From Hymenopellis radicata (Eukaryota > Basidiomycota > Agaricomycetes > Agaricales > Physalacriaceae), in NCBI GenBank assembly GCA_015501595.1, contig JADNRX010000031.1, forward strand, positions 186,001-250,000: a DNA stretch of 64,000 nt, written 5' to 3'. Below, one piece after another: positions 11,962 to 23,445 of this stretch (positions are counted from its first letter, which is position 1; each line of letters begins with the position of its first letter). The notes below the pieces were generated by a model, which saw only the letters and a list, made by a program, of their open reading frames with translations, had not been told where the DNA came from and did no database searches. The position numbers were made by a program, and so were the translations under genes.

Positions 11962-12501
11962 TCAAAGCACCGCCTTTCCCTTTCTCTTCTTCGCCTTCCT
12001 GCGCCAATCCTGCGCCGTGAACGGCTCTATTGACGTACTCGGTGTACGACCTGATCGATGATCTTTGGGCTGGGGCCCCATGTGAACTTGAAGATGAAGA
12101 TGTACTCGTTGTGCCACTCGGTGCCCTGTTTCGAGATGGAATCTGATTGGGCCTGCAAAGTTATGGTCAGAAACGTATAAGCAAGCGTAAGTAATGAAAC
12201 CGACATGAGCGACGTTGGTGTCCTCCGCTTGTGTACGGTGATCTGTCAGTTCGTATAACAACTTCGTCCTTGATGTGATCCGTGTTACTCACCGACATAC
12301 CGTCGAATGATGGTCCTAGTGTACTCTTGATGTACGCCCAAACTACTGCTTCTTGTTCATCTTGGGCACCTTCATCGCAGTCGGAAGCAGGATAAACTCA
12401 AACGACTCGTCGTCAAACGTCGCGAGCATTCCATCAATGTTAAACGCGTTGAAGGCGCGAACGTTTTGTGAGGCCGTGGTGGGGGCTTCGTAGGCGACCA
12501 T
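11962..12501 (-). pseudogene. NTF2-like copy 3, inverted and decayed
   Basis: The reverse strand repeats the gene at 4702-5266 from its ATG (12501) to its TGA (11962) and also about 100 bases upstream (TTATAAGCATTCTTCACGGT). It is clearly broken: about 22 bases are missing from the first exon, a TAG follows AAGAAGCAG in the segment matching exon 1, and ATCATCGATCAGG carries a 4-base duplication in the last exon. Introns are retained, so this copy arose at the DNA level rather than from mRNA. Downstream it shares the TTAAATCTCGAATGTACT tail with copy 2. Confidence 0.85.
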
Positions 12502-12800
12502 ATCTGAGGAGGTTCTCTTCCGTCAATGTATTTATGCATTGATGGGTACACTGCCAATCACCGTGAAGAATGCTTATAACCTGCAGCGGCAAATTTCCGA
12601 GGATCGCGAGTCATAAGTGGGATTTGCAGACCACTTGTTTCTTAACACCACCACAAGAAGCTCGAGGTTAGAATCCATGTACCTATTCATAGCATAATTA
12701 CAGAAAGTTTATAAGAATACAGACAGCTTGGAAGCTAACAAGCACAACAGAGGAGAGAAAAGAAAACAAGCAAAAAAGAAAAAAAAAGTCAAATAATAAA

Positions 12801-15800
12801 TCATGATCCAGCGACGCGCTTCTCCACAACCCGTCTATGGCCATTAAATCGCAGGTGCACTTCGAAATTAGAGAGCGTCTCCCCAGGACCCGGTTTGTAC
12901 AACTGCGAAAAAAAAGGGGGGTCAACAACACATCAGAAACGCATAGATAAAAAACCATTGTACCTTCCAGGACAATCCAGACACTTTATCCTCCACTTGG
13001 GCTCGCTGCTCTGATTCACTTTCCGAAGCGCCACTTCAAACTTGTCATGCGGGTAACGGACCTGGATGGCTTGCATCGCGGTGGCAAGCCACTGAGGAGG
13101 CTAATAATACATACATTAGTCACCTCGACGAACAAGGGAGCGTTCACCGTACCCAAGATCTCTGCGATGACGGTGACTTGGGGGGCTCAAGCACACCAGA
13201 CGGGGACGGTGATGGGGGTTTCTCATTAGACGGTGACGGTGATTTTGGAGGTGGCTGTGATATCCCATTCGTTTTTACGCGATGCGACAACGGCGGTTCC
13301 GATCCGCTCGAAGCTGTGGACACGGGAGAGAGGGCGTTGTCCATACGAGAAGGCGGCATCTCGAAATCGTCATCTTCCTTTATCCGTGGTGAGACTGGCG
13401 TGGACCGAGGCGTCGATGCCGCCTGTGCACGGAGGGAAGCGGCCGCGCCTTTCCTTTTAGAGGGTTTAACGGGAGTCGATTCGACCTCCCGCCGAGAATG
13501 ATACTCGGGGTTGGTGTTGTACTCCACTGGCCGCGGTCGACGATGACGATGCCAGAATTTACCTGGAAACACTTAGGTAAAGAAGCGATGATTGACACGA
13601 TACATACCACACGTTCCGCATTGCGACTTGTCACCTAAAGGTCCTTTCCGACGTCCAACAGCAATGCTTTCCGGGCAACCACAATTTGAACAGTGCCAAA
13701 CACCATTGATGAAATTATCGTGCTGTCCTTCGGCATACTCGCGTTCCTTGGCTTCTCGTTCTAGTTCCTTTTGTCTCTTCGCAGTGACAGCTGACCGGGG
13801 CGCATCCATGGAATGTGTAATATCCGTAGCATCGGCCGCGGTCGAACGCGTTGGTGCTCCAACACGCGCACGGGGACGCAGGACCGACTTGGGAAACTCT
13901 GGCGCCTTCGACAACCATTTCTGTTTCTTCTCCTTCGGTGGCGGCGGCGGTTGCGGTTGTGCCGCTGTGGGTGCTTGCGTCAGGAGAGGTTGACCATTCT
14001 CTGACGCGACCATGTTCGCGATAGTAAGAGAAGCTGCTGCAGCCGCCGCTCGTCGCGAAGTCGGCGCATTAGCAGCAGCTTGCAGAGCCAGTATTGCAGG
14101 ATCGAGCTCGGGGAAACCATATGCAGGTGTGCGATATGTCCTGATGGCGTCGCGATCCGGCAAGGCCACACCTCTTCTGCCTCGGGTATTTCTTTTTTTC
14201 CGCTTGTTCATATCCTTGTCCCGTTCCTTCTCGTGGCGCTCAATCTCCCCATCGCTGAGCGAGTTGAGAAGAGGCGTGAAGGCCTGCACCTGATCTGTCG
14301 GACGAGTCGCTGAAGAAAGACTCGGTAGGAAGGCTCCCCGGAGCTCATCGTCTTGTACCGGAGTACCATCGGATGGATGACCAACAAGGAACAAAGATTT
14401 TTGATACGTTTGAATTTGCTCACGAATGGCATGCGCGATAGCAGTTCTGATGTGCTTGTTAATGTCACGGCCCCATAGATGGTATGGTCTTCATACCTGA
14501 ACTCGCCACCTAGTCCTAGCTCGTTCGTGTAGACTTCAGCGAAGGACTCAGGCAAAGCCTCAGTGTTGTCGAGGTCCCATTCGAATTGATCTTCCAATTT
14601 CATCGAGCCCACGATGATGTCAAGCTAGAAAGAAAATCAACGAAGGAAGACGATGGGGTTGATTGGATATGCGCACTCTAATCAGAATCCTCATGTCCTC
14701 GTGAAGATCCCTTTCGTTGAGTTTGAGCTCATGAAGATCCATTGGCCTATCCTCATCCCCGAGGCGTCTGCGTTTTGGATTTTGATCGTCCTCGCAAGAG
14801 AAGTCCTTCCGTACTCTCTTCCGCCAGTTCTTCCACCATAAGGCACTATCACGATCGAGATTCCCTGTCTGGACAGTTATAGTGTGAGGATCCCTGATAT
14901 AATCGCCTCCTTCTCCGTCGTAGTAGACAGAGTGGCCTTATAGTCGCCAAGCTGGTCCTGTATGGATTTGACAATCACACCGAGATAACTCGACGACAAT
15001 TTGTAGTCCTCAATAACGGATTGAGCAAAGACCTCAGGTGTTACAATGGGATCTAGGTTCTCACGTCAGTTAGAACCATAGAGACGGCATGGGAATATAC
15101 TAACCGTTCAAGTTCCAAACGAAGGTATCACGCATCTTCTGGTGCTGGTCCACGTCAAACTCTAACCGTATAGGAACAAGCTCTTCGGGTAAGTTAGCAT
15201 ATTGAGGGTCGATTGTTCGGGGCTGAGATAATAAAAGGTCAATAAAAGGCACCTCCAATGGGAAAACGATCTCACAGTCTCAACCCTTCCCTTCGATCTA
15301 CTCTTGATCTTCCCCTCGTTTCTTTTCGCGAGCGCGAACCGGGATATTTCACGTCGAAACGAGCCCGTGGGGGACCGAGGATGTTATGCAATCCTACAGA
15401 AACACCGCCTCCACGTTCCCACCAGCGCTTGCCCATTGCTTCGTGTTCCTTCTCCATACGCTCCCGCATCTGTAAGTATACTTTTTCATACTCCTTGTCG
15501 ACCTTCATCCAATCCTTGACCTGTTCCTTCTCAGTCTCGCTGATTTCAGGAATCAGTTTCAAGGAATCCTTGAGAGGCACGGGAGTTATGTGGGTAACCG
15601 CTTTGTTCAGGTTAGGGAGAGGTGGAAGCTTATGAATGACAGGCGGAGGAGCAGCTACCGTGGTGGTTGACGGAGCCGCTGAAGGCGGCGCTGAGGGAGG
15701 GGTGGAGGCTGAATACTTGAATCGGAAGGTGGGTTCCCTGCAGGCGTCGGTTCTCGAGCAAAAGATGGAACCGGGGTAGGAGTTGAGCGTAGTGGTGGTT

Positions 15801-17157
15801 GACTGGCAGGAGTGCCATGATGTGGGCCAGGTTCGGACGACGAGTGCATGTTTGTGGGAGTAGCAGTTGCGGCTCTTGACACCGACGGCATTCGTGCAGG
15901 TGTTCCACTTTTCCCGAAAGCAGGACCATTCGAGGCGGAAGAGACAGGTCGCGTAGGCGATCCTATCGCACTCGCAGACGAAGGAGGGAAGCCACTATCC
16001 ATCCTAGGACTTCCCGGCATCCGATGTGCGCTCACAGGCGACGGTTGTGGATATACATTCCCTGTCGGAGACTGTTCTGGTAGTGATGGTTTGGGAAACC
16101 CGCCCATTGCACTCGGAGGGCGCATGTGTTCCATGCTCGGCGCACGTCGCATACTCATGGAGGTTCCAGGACGAACACCGGGTGGTGGTGGTGGCATCAT
16201 AGATGGATGGGAGGCAGAGCTCGGCGGTCTGTCGTTCGCGAAATTGCCAGGAAATTGTTGCGGTGGTTGCTGAGGTGTTCCTCCACCCATACCTCCTCCC
16301 ATATTGTGCATCATCTGCTGCTGCTCCTGCTGCATCCTCTGGCGTTCCCTGTACTTCTGAGAAGCCCGCTCGTGTACAACCTGTCTGTCATGAGGATTGA
16401 GCGTGACGTACTGTTCGCGGGACAAGCCCGAAAGCGACAGGATGATATTAAGTTGCTGGGCGTTGGGGACAAGGGGTTGTTGTGGCATTTGCTGGGGAGG
16501 TTGCCCTCCACCTCCAAATCCTGAGGGATTGCCACCGCCAAACTGTGGACCGAAGGAACCGCCTAATGAAGTCGCGGTGACGCCGCCCATGGAAGTTCCT
16601 GGTCGCTGCATCGACATGCCATCGTTCATGTTCATCATGTTGGGGAGGGGTGTGTTCATCCCACCGCCCATGCCGCCCATTCCCATCCCGCCGCCGTTGC
16701 CCATTCCTCCGCCCATTCCGCTGCCGGGCATCCCGCCTCCTCCCATGCCACCACCCATTCCTGGGCCCATCCCGCCGCCGCCCATACCACCACCTCCCAT
16801 CCCGCCTCCCATGTTACCTCCCATGCCGTTCATGCTGCCTCCCATTCCTCCGTTCATGGCACCTCCCATGGCCATTGATCCACTCAAGGCGTTATTGCCC
16901 ATGCCGCCACCACCCATCATGTTGAGGCCGCCGCCGCCATTCATCATATTTCGTGAGCCTTGCATGAGCTGCGAGGGATTCATGCTTCCCCCGCCCATCA
17001 TGTTCATGTTCCCCATTCCACCTCCCATGCCACCACCACCCATGATTTGAGCGGGATTGATACCGCCAGCCTGGCCTAGCAGAGCCGATGGGTTGATACC
17101 TTGACCATGTTGTGGCTGATGTGGGAATGGGTTTGGGGAGGAATATGCCGGGTTCAT
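12801..17157 (-). CDS. SNF5: SWI/SNF chromatin remodelling subunit Snf5
   Basis: Order of parts: a Gly/Met/Pro-rich low-complexity N-terminus (17157 to about 15730), the linker KPLPPLPN..VTHITPVPLKD near 15600, then the Snf5/INI1 core. Repeat 1 contains IDPQYANLPEELVPIRLEFD near 15200 and PIVTPEVFAQSVIEDY near 15040; repeat 2 contains DIIVGSMKLEDQFEWDLDN near 14590 and FAEVYTNELGLGGEF near 14530. A GATA-like finger (CSNCG ... CGTCGKFWHRHRRP) spans 13690-13535. The last exons read PPQWLATAMQAIQVRYP and LYKPGPGETLSNFEVHLRFN to the TGA at 12801. Snf5 is a core subunit of the nucleosome remodeller. Three single-base losses (about 15720, 15285-15345 and 14935) interrupt the frame; for such a conserved gene I favour assembly error. 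The start at 17157 (MNPAYSS) is chosen over one at 17217. Confidence 0.88.
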
Positions 17158-18739
17158 GAATGCAATGCAAGAGTCTGTTGGAGCGTCAGACGAGAGCTTA
17201 GAACAGGTAGCGGTCACGCACGATAGACTGGACGCTCAAATACTCAAGATATGTCACCTGCCGAAACTGAGTAATTTCTGTAAGCGTTCACGGCGTACGA
17301 ACCACAACGCCCAACCAAGACGGCTACTACTGAAAGAGCTGTGAGATGCAAAGGTAAGGATGGACAACAGCTAACCCACCCGGGCCTCCAAGTCGCTGCC
17401 ACGAATTCTCGCGTCAACAAAAATATCCTAAACAAAGCATGAGAATACTGTATAAACTAAGGGCGTTGAGTAGGGATAACAGTTAGACTGTAGCGAGACG
17501 TACCAGAAGAGCCGAGCGATGAACGACGCCGGCATAAAAGTGACAGATGCTCACCAAACTGGACAGGAATGGCACATGAGTACTGTGACCGGATACAAGG
17601 AAGATCGCACGTACGTTTAGTTACACGTTGGTCGGACTGTAAGAGTGGCAGGCTGCCATCAGCATACCACGCGTAATCGTTCGCAGAGCGCAGACTGACC
17701 TCTACGCAAGCATGCCCCGTGAAAGACGTCGAGAACGGTCGCCAAAGCAGGCGCGAATGCGGGACGAGCGACGGGAAGGCGGGAATGCGAGCGGATATAG
17801 AATATTGGCAGCCCGTTGGTGGTTGTGGTGAACAAGAATCAAACCGAGGATGTGACAGTCACACGGCTGTGATGCTGACTGCTACCCCGCCACGCGCCTT
17901 ACCAAGCGGGGTATACAGAGTCGGGCAGTGGGGGGCGCATGGGAGCCAGCTTTATGGGAGGGACGACGGCCAGAAGGGACAATTTCCAAGTCACATTCGC
18001 TTTACTCCCGGCGTAGTTTTCACTCGTTTTATTTTTTCTGATCAAGATCTAGATCTTACGTCCGCGTTCCGGGTATTGCCTCCCCTTGCCTCGCGAATCC
18101 ATTTCAAAAGGGGTTGCCTGGCTGCTACTATCGCGCTTTCCAGCTCTAATCCGCCGTCTGCCCCTTCCCGGCCCCATCCCAGTCTATGCGCCCCAGCTCT
18201 CCCCCTCCCACCGTTTCGCGTCTATTCAGTTGTTCTGAATCCTCCGCGAAGGTATACGCTTGTGAATCAGGCCCCCTCCTGACTCCGTCTCCCCACACTC
18301 TGCAATAACGTCATCAGTATCGATGCCTTGTCGCCCTGACAGAGATAGTCCAGCCACTCGACTCTCCCGAATATCGATGACACCCAAATGGATCAGGCTC
18401 GAATCCGATTCATTCCTCGGTGCTTCGAAACTCTCGACATGTGGGCATTTCTACCAGTCCCAAGCTCCACGGAGAATGCCTTGGTTCTGGCATGCTAACA
18501 AACTCTCCGAACGTTAAGCGGCAAATCATCGAACAAACTCATCACCCGTCCACGCCACGACACACATCCGTTCAACTCTCCGTTCGGTGCTTTTACCAGG
18601 TTCAAAATTGCATGATGGATTTGGAAAACATTTTTCGATCATAGATGGGCGGTATTGCCTTTTTCATACATGGAGCGGGACTGTGGTTTATGCACACGGA
18701 GCTAAAACCGAACAACTTTCAAAATCCCGCTCAAATCAG
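17158..18739. other. long intergenic region, no gene supported
   Basis: About 1.6 kb lies between the SNF5 start and the GH28 3' end. The longest frame (17719-18282, plus) has no domain and a composition like non-coding DNA. Part of it should be SNF5 promoter and leader. Confidence 0.5.
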
Positions 18740-20658
18740 CTAGGGAAACTCACCTTCGAGACCATCAAGACCAACAACATTCTTACATATGTATTCCGGA
18801 GCGTCGCCTGCAGGCCCAGACACGTCAAAGTCCTCAAACCGGATATTATCACACCCAACGGCCGAGCTGCATTCAATATCCACGACTACCAGCTCTTGGT
18901 CAGTTCCACATGGACACCAAAGATACCACGCACTCATATTCGTCGCCGCGGTCCCAGTCCAGTTCTTAAACGTCAAGTTGCCAAACATCAACTCAGAAGG
19001 CAAATCAGCACTGTTCAAGAGGAGGATTATCATCGTCCGTTGGCGCGGTGAGTGCGACATACCTATGTCCGCCATTAGTCTGATACAAATGAATAGGCCT
19101 GTTCACGCGGTCCAGGAATACATTGGTCGCCGAAATGTTGGAAACAATGCCTGAAAGCATCATCAAAGTCCGTCGGCCAGGGATGACATGATAACACATA
19201 CCAGTACCCCCACCTCCACCCGTAGGCGGCGACCCGTTGATGCTTCCCGTCCACGATTTCAAGTACACCTACCTCAAACTTTCAGTCGCAAATTTCCATC
19301 GTCGCTACCAACCGTCCTCACCCCATTTCCCATGTTAGGCTGAATGTTAGAATCGATCCTCAAGATCTAACGGAGCCGTCAACAGAGATCCAAAGCTATC
19401 GCAGTACGTACCTTGAGATCTTCCAGATGCACGTTCTGCACGTTATCACTCTATTTTCCCCAGCAATGACGATCTTCCGCTAAAAAGCTTAAGCAACGCT
19501 CACCAGATTGGCATACTGTCCCAAAGAGCCAAATGCGATGCCGTTACCGCCATGGCAGGTGATGTTGCGCGCCAATATGTTCGTGGAATTCTACGTGAAT
19601 GGTCAAATGGGTTGTAAGTAGCTTGAGGAGACATACACCTTTGATGGCAAGACAGTCATCGCCACAAGTTATGTCCCAGTTCAACAACTTTACATGATCA
19701 CTTCTGTAGGTGCAGATTCCATCCGTGTTCGGTACCACACTGGGTGTCAATTCTGAGGTGACTTTGTGACAGACAGCTCGAAGTTTGACACTCACTTCTT
19801 TCCCGCGAAAGCGGGATTCGTATTAGTCGCATTACAGAGCATCCCTTCGTAGGTAACATGGGACGACTCCGCGACTGTGTTACACCAAAACGGCGGCGAC
19901 TCGATTCGAAAGCCTTTAACCTGCGCTCGATTGACCTGGTGCAACGTCAACGAGATAGGTCGTCCATCACCATCCGCTTTCGTATGGTTCTGGAAGTAAT
20001 TCCACCAAGGCTAGTACGAAAATGATGGGCATGTCGGACTGACTTGAAAGAACAAGCCACGAACCTGTCCGTTCCCTTGTACGCCGCCGACATTATGCGC
20101 GTCGATGACAAAATCTTCCCCAGTAACGACAAACCACGAGGCTTGACTCTGCATGCTAGTTGAAATTTCCGCACGCTGCAGGGAGGCTTGAATGTTCCCC
20201 GTACCTGGATGAACACAACACGGTACGTATTTTCCGGTTGCAACCAGTACTCCACCTCGCCAGTGAACTAACCACTATCATATCAGATGCGATTTACATC
20301 AGCGCGACTTGGCCTTACACTCAGAAACCCATAAAGATCCACTTTCGCCGAACGTAGATCCCACGTCATTTTGCTTTCGGCCTATGAGAGATACTCGTGA
20401 TACTGTCTGGAGCGTACCGTACCGGGTGATGTTATACGTTCCTGCCCCGAACACAGTAGAACCGGAATGGCCACATTTCGCGATAGCATGTTCCACCTAC
20501 TCGTAAAATCAATCGTCGCGTCAGTCTCAGAGGTTTGCGACACGCACCTGGTCCGTATCATCCAGCCCTTCTCCCAGCGGAGACAAACGACAGAGTTTCG
20601 CGGCGGATACGACACTTAGAAAACAAGCAGTCAAAGCTGAAGCGAAGAGCATCTTCAT
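18740..20658 (-). CDS. secreted GH28 pectinase (exo-polygalacturonase type)
   Basis: The start [19 protein letters not shown] is a signal peptide, so the enzyme is secreted. About a dozen exons join in frame. GH28 motifs are present in order: [12 protein letters not shown] near 19720, [14 protein letters not shown] near 19660 with the catalytic Asp pair, [13 protein letters not shown] near 19530 in place of the endo-type GHG, and [10 protein letters not shown] near 19270. The GSLGQY and YLKSW forms are those I associate with exo-acting members that release galacturonic acid from chain ends. Many N-glycosylation sequons (NIT, NHT, NST, NIS, NLT, NWT, NMS) fit secretion. One acceptor near 20150 had two options; CATGCAG keeps the frame. 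The stop is the TAG at 18740. Confidence 0.87.
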
Positions 20659-20835
20659 CTTCGTGACGCGGTTCTTCAGGTGCACCACACTGTTTATATG
20701 GTAGAATCCAGGTGTATTATAGTCACATTATGTGGGTATGATGCTAATTGTCCGAGAGAAGTAGGGTTTCGGGAGTCATGAGTGCCATCATACGGGCCGG
20801 CGGGAAGTTCGTACAGTACAAGGTCCCAAAAAAAA

Positions 20836-22998
20836 CTACGGGTACAAGGACGTCAGAAGCGAACGCGTAAAAACGAAAAGAATCACAGACATATTAATGT
20901 GGTGATCAGTTAGTTTAATCATCAGAGACGACACTGGACGGTGTCGTTCCCCAGAGATGCTTGTATGACGAGAGAATATCGGACCGGTGCCTGGGAGAAA
21001 CGGATTGACCTTGCAACATCCACTCGTACCATCGCACGGCGAGTGTTCTTTGACCATCTCCAACTCGCCAGAATCAACATAAGGCATCGCGACAGCATCA
21101 CACAACTCATGTATGCAATCAGTCTCATACACCTTCATCCACACCTTCGCAAGTTTGGCGACAACGTCCGTGATGTTCTCTTCCTTCGTATCAATCACCG
21201 CCAACTGGTAGCAGTCTTCAACTGCTCGAGGCGGCGAGATCATCGGGAAGCACTCCTGCAGAAGGCTATCGCGGAAGTACAAGGTAGACCGCACGTCGTC
21301 CCACGGCGCCTTCTTTAAACCAGCACGAGTACTCGCTCGTCGAATGCGTTTAGCCCAGATTCTGGGCACAGACCGGGTCACTTGGGCATCGCGACCTGGA
21401 CGATATAAGACCATGAAATCGGGTTCCTCGGCGCATGCCTTGGCAAACGCCTCAGACTTGGGATCGTTAAGAGACAAGCCCATGCAAACGGCGATGTTTA
21501 ATTCGGTCTCCGACCATTGTGGTTTACCATCGCTGGCGTTGTACTTGTCAATGGAGAAGCGGGAGAAGAACTGCGCTCCTTCGAGAGAGTTTATCAAAGA
21601 ACCGCACAGCGTCAGGATGCCTGACTTTTCCACGCGTGATAGCATTTGAGGGATGACTGATGAAGTGGAATTCGGGTTAAGATGACAAAGCGCGTCAAAG
21701 CCATTATATCGTCAACCTGAGGGGGCATTAGATAGGGCGCAAAAAGGCCAAGAAAGGAGACAGACGGAGACGCAAATCTTCCGAAGGCAACTATAGCATC
21801 TGATGATAGACGTGAAATGACCCCATGCATGGAAGGGCCACTCCAAGCCGCTCCTCGATTTATACACTCGGCCACCCAAGACTTCGACATAATCGGCGTT
21901 GGAGTCCTTAGGACGAAGTACATCGTCAACAGCACCAGTAGCCTCGTCAGTAAACAGCTCTTTCAAAGACGTCCAGAGCTTGGAGAGAATGGCCACCGGG
22001 AGATTGGGATCCCGGATAAACGACAGCACAGAGTCGTAATTCTGTGACACGACCATCAGAGAAGGATCCGTGTAAACCGCCCGACGGACAAGGGCGTTGA
22101 TAACTTCCAAACGTTCGCCATAGAATTTCGAATCAGCGGGTGCACAATACCTCGCCAACCTCATGGAAATCTTCTCTCGAAGAGCAGCCGCCTTTTCGCG
22201 TAAAGCGACCTCTAGAGGGTCCTCGACGTCCCCGTCGCATGTGTCAAAGTTTTCCTGCCCGAAAGAATCACTACTAGTAGTCTTTGCACTGCAGTCTGTA
22301 TCCGAGGAGCTGTCGTCGTCGAATCCGTCGCAATCGAGAGTAGATTGCGAAGGATCATTTGGCTGCTTCAGAACCCATAAGGCGTTCTGCGAGGCAAGGA
22401 TGAGCTCGTAGGCTCTCTGTTCAACCTGGGCGAGGATTCGTTCCACGTCGAACTGCTGCCTGAGGAGCGCCTTCCAAAAGTGTTTATGGCCAAAGTCCTG
22501 CTGTAGGTTGTATTACCGTCGACGGAGGATAAAGGAGACAAACCATATCGTTCCTAAGAAATATTCAGAAGAGGCGCCATGACGTGAATAAATTACTCAC
22601 CCAAAGAAACGCTCCGTGAAGTATGCTCTTGCTTCAATGCATCTGACGTGCCCGTGAGTCCATGTCCAGCGGAAAGGTAAGAGCAGCAGTACCGCGTAAT
22701 GAGGCGATATTTGTACACCAGCGTTCTGTTCCACCGGCGAAGACGCTCGATGGACGTACACGCCCGCACTTTGCGCATATTCATACAGATGCTACCCTGG
22801 TCAAACGCACTGAGCGCTGCATGATGGGTCTTGTAGTTGAAGTACAACTTGATCCTCTCCTGCTCGGGGTCAGACACGAGCCAAACACCAGATATAACGA
22901 CTCACCTCGTTATGCCTTGGACACCACGGCAGCCCCGCACGCGTTTTCGCACCGCAGGGGCGCTTGTGGGTGTCCAGAGCTGCACAATATTCAGTATA
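20836..22998 (-). CDS. unrecognised Cys/His-rich protein with a 10-nt exon
   Basis: Exons 22906-22998, 22693-22859, 22601-22642, 22544-22553, 21822-22497 and 20836-21656 join in one frame. The N-terminal part has a zinc-ligand-like cluster (EYCAALDTHKRPCGAKT, then WCPRHNEER), followed by YKTHHAALSAF, a helical segment (CIEARAYFTERFFGND) and an acidic stretch (DDDSSSDTDCS). The C-terminal half (NIAVCMGLSLNDP, DDVRSTLYFRDSLLQECFP) is unknown to me. The 10-nt exon supplies G-AAC-GAT-ATG and is needed to keep the frame; its flanking introns are 47 and 46 nt. The true start lies above 22998 and was not found. Metal binding is inference. Confidence 0.6.
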
Positions 22999-23445
22999 CT
23001 GGTGAAGGCAGACCATTGTTCAGGGTCGGGCAGGATTCATAGATAGTGGAAAGGAGCGACGAAGTTAGTTGCGTAGTAGAAGTGGTAATAAGTAAGAGAA
23101 CCTGAGCAGTCACAGCACTTCTTCGGCAAAAAATCCACGCGAAAGTCAGTCCACGTGATGGTGTCACACTCAATGATTCGCGCCAAAGCGCGCACCCTTG
23201 AGGTGAGGACCCAATAGTCGTCTATTCATTTCATTCACGTATATACTCCTAGGTCTTGAGCTTGAGTACCGTCAAAGTCAAACGTCAGTGGGAATGGAAC
23301 ACGACGCGATCCCAATAGTCTTCCTCGCATTTGAATCCAGACAGAAAAATCGTTATTACAGATCAAAATGCAAAAATACAGACACCTCAGTGCTTACTGG
23401 TTCTGGACTGCCCAACCTTTAAGATGCTCCGAAAAACTCCATTCC
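22999..23445. other. unresolved 5' end of the Cys/His-rich gene and spacer
   Basis: A frame on the minus strand around 23100-23200 (DTITWTDFRVDFLPKKCCDC) may be an upstream exon of the gene at 20836-22998, but no donor in the right phase joins it to the exon at 22998. The rest, to the 3' end of the kinase at 23446, shows nothing. Confidence 0.3.

Noticed and set aside
15848..17050. Long plus-strand frames rich in Pro and Cys
   Set aside because: They are antisense readings of the Gly/Met-rich SNF5 N-terminus.
17719..18282. 187-codon plus-strand frame
   Set aside because: No domain, no splice support, and composition resembling non-coding DNA.
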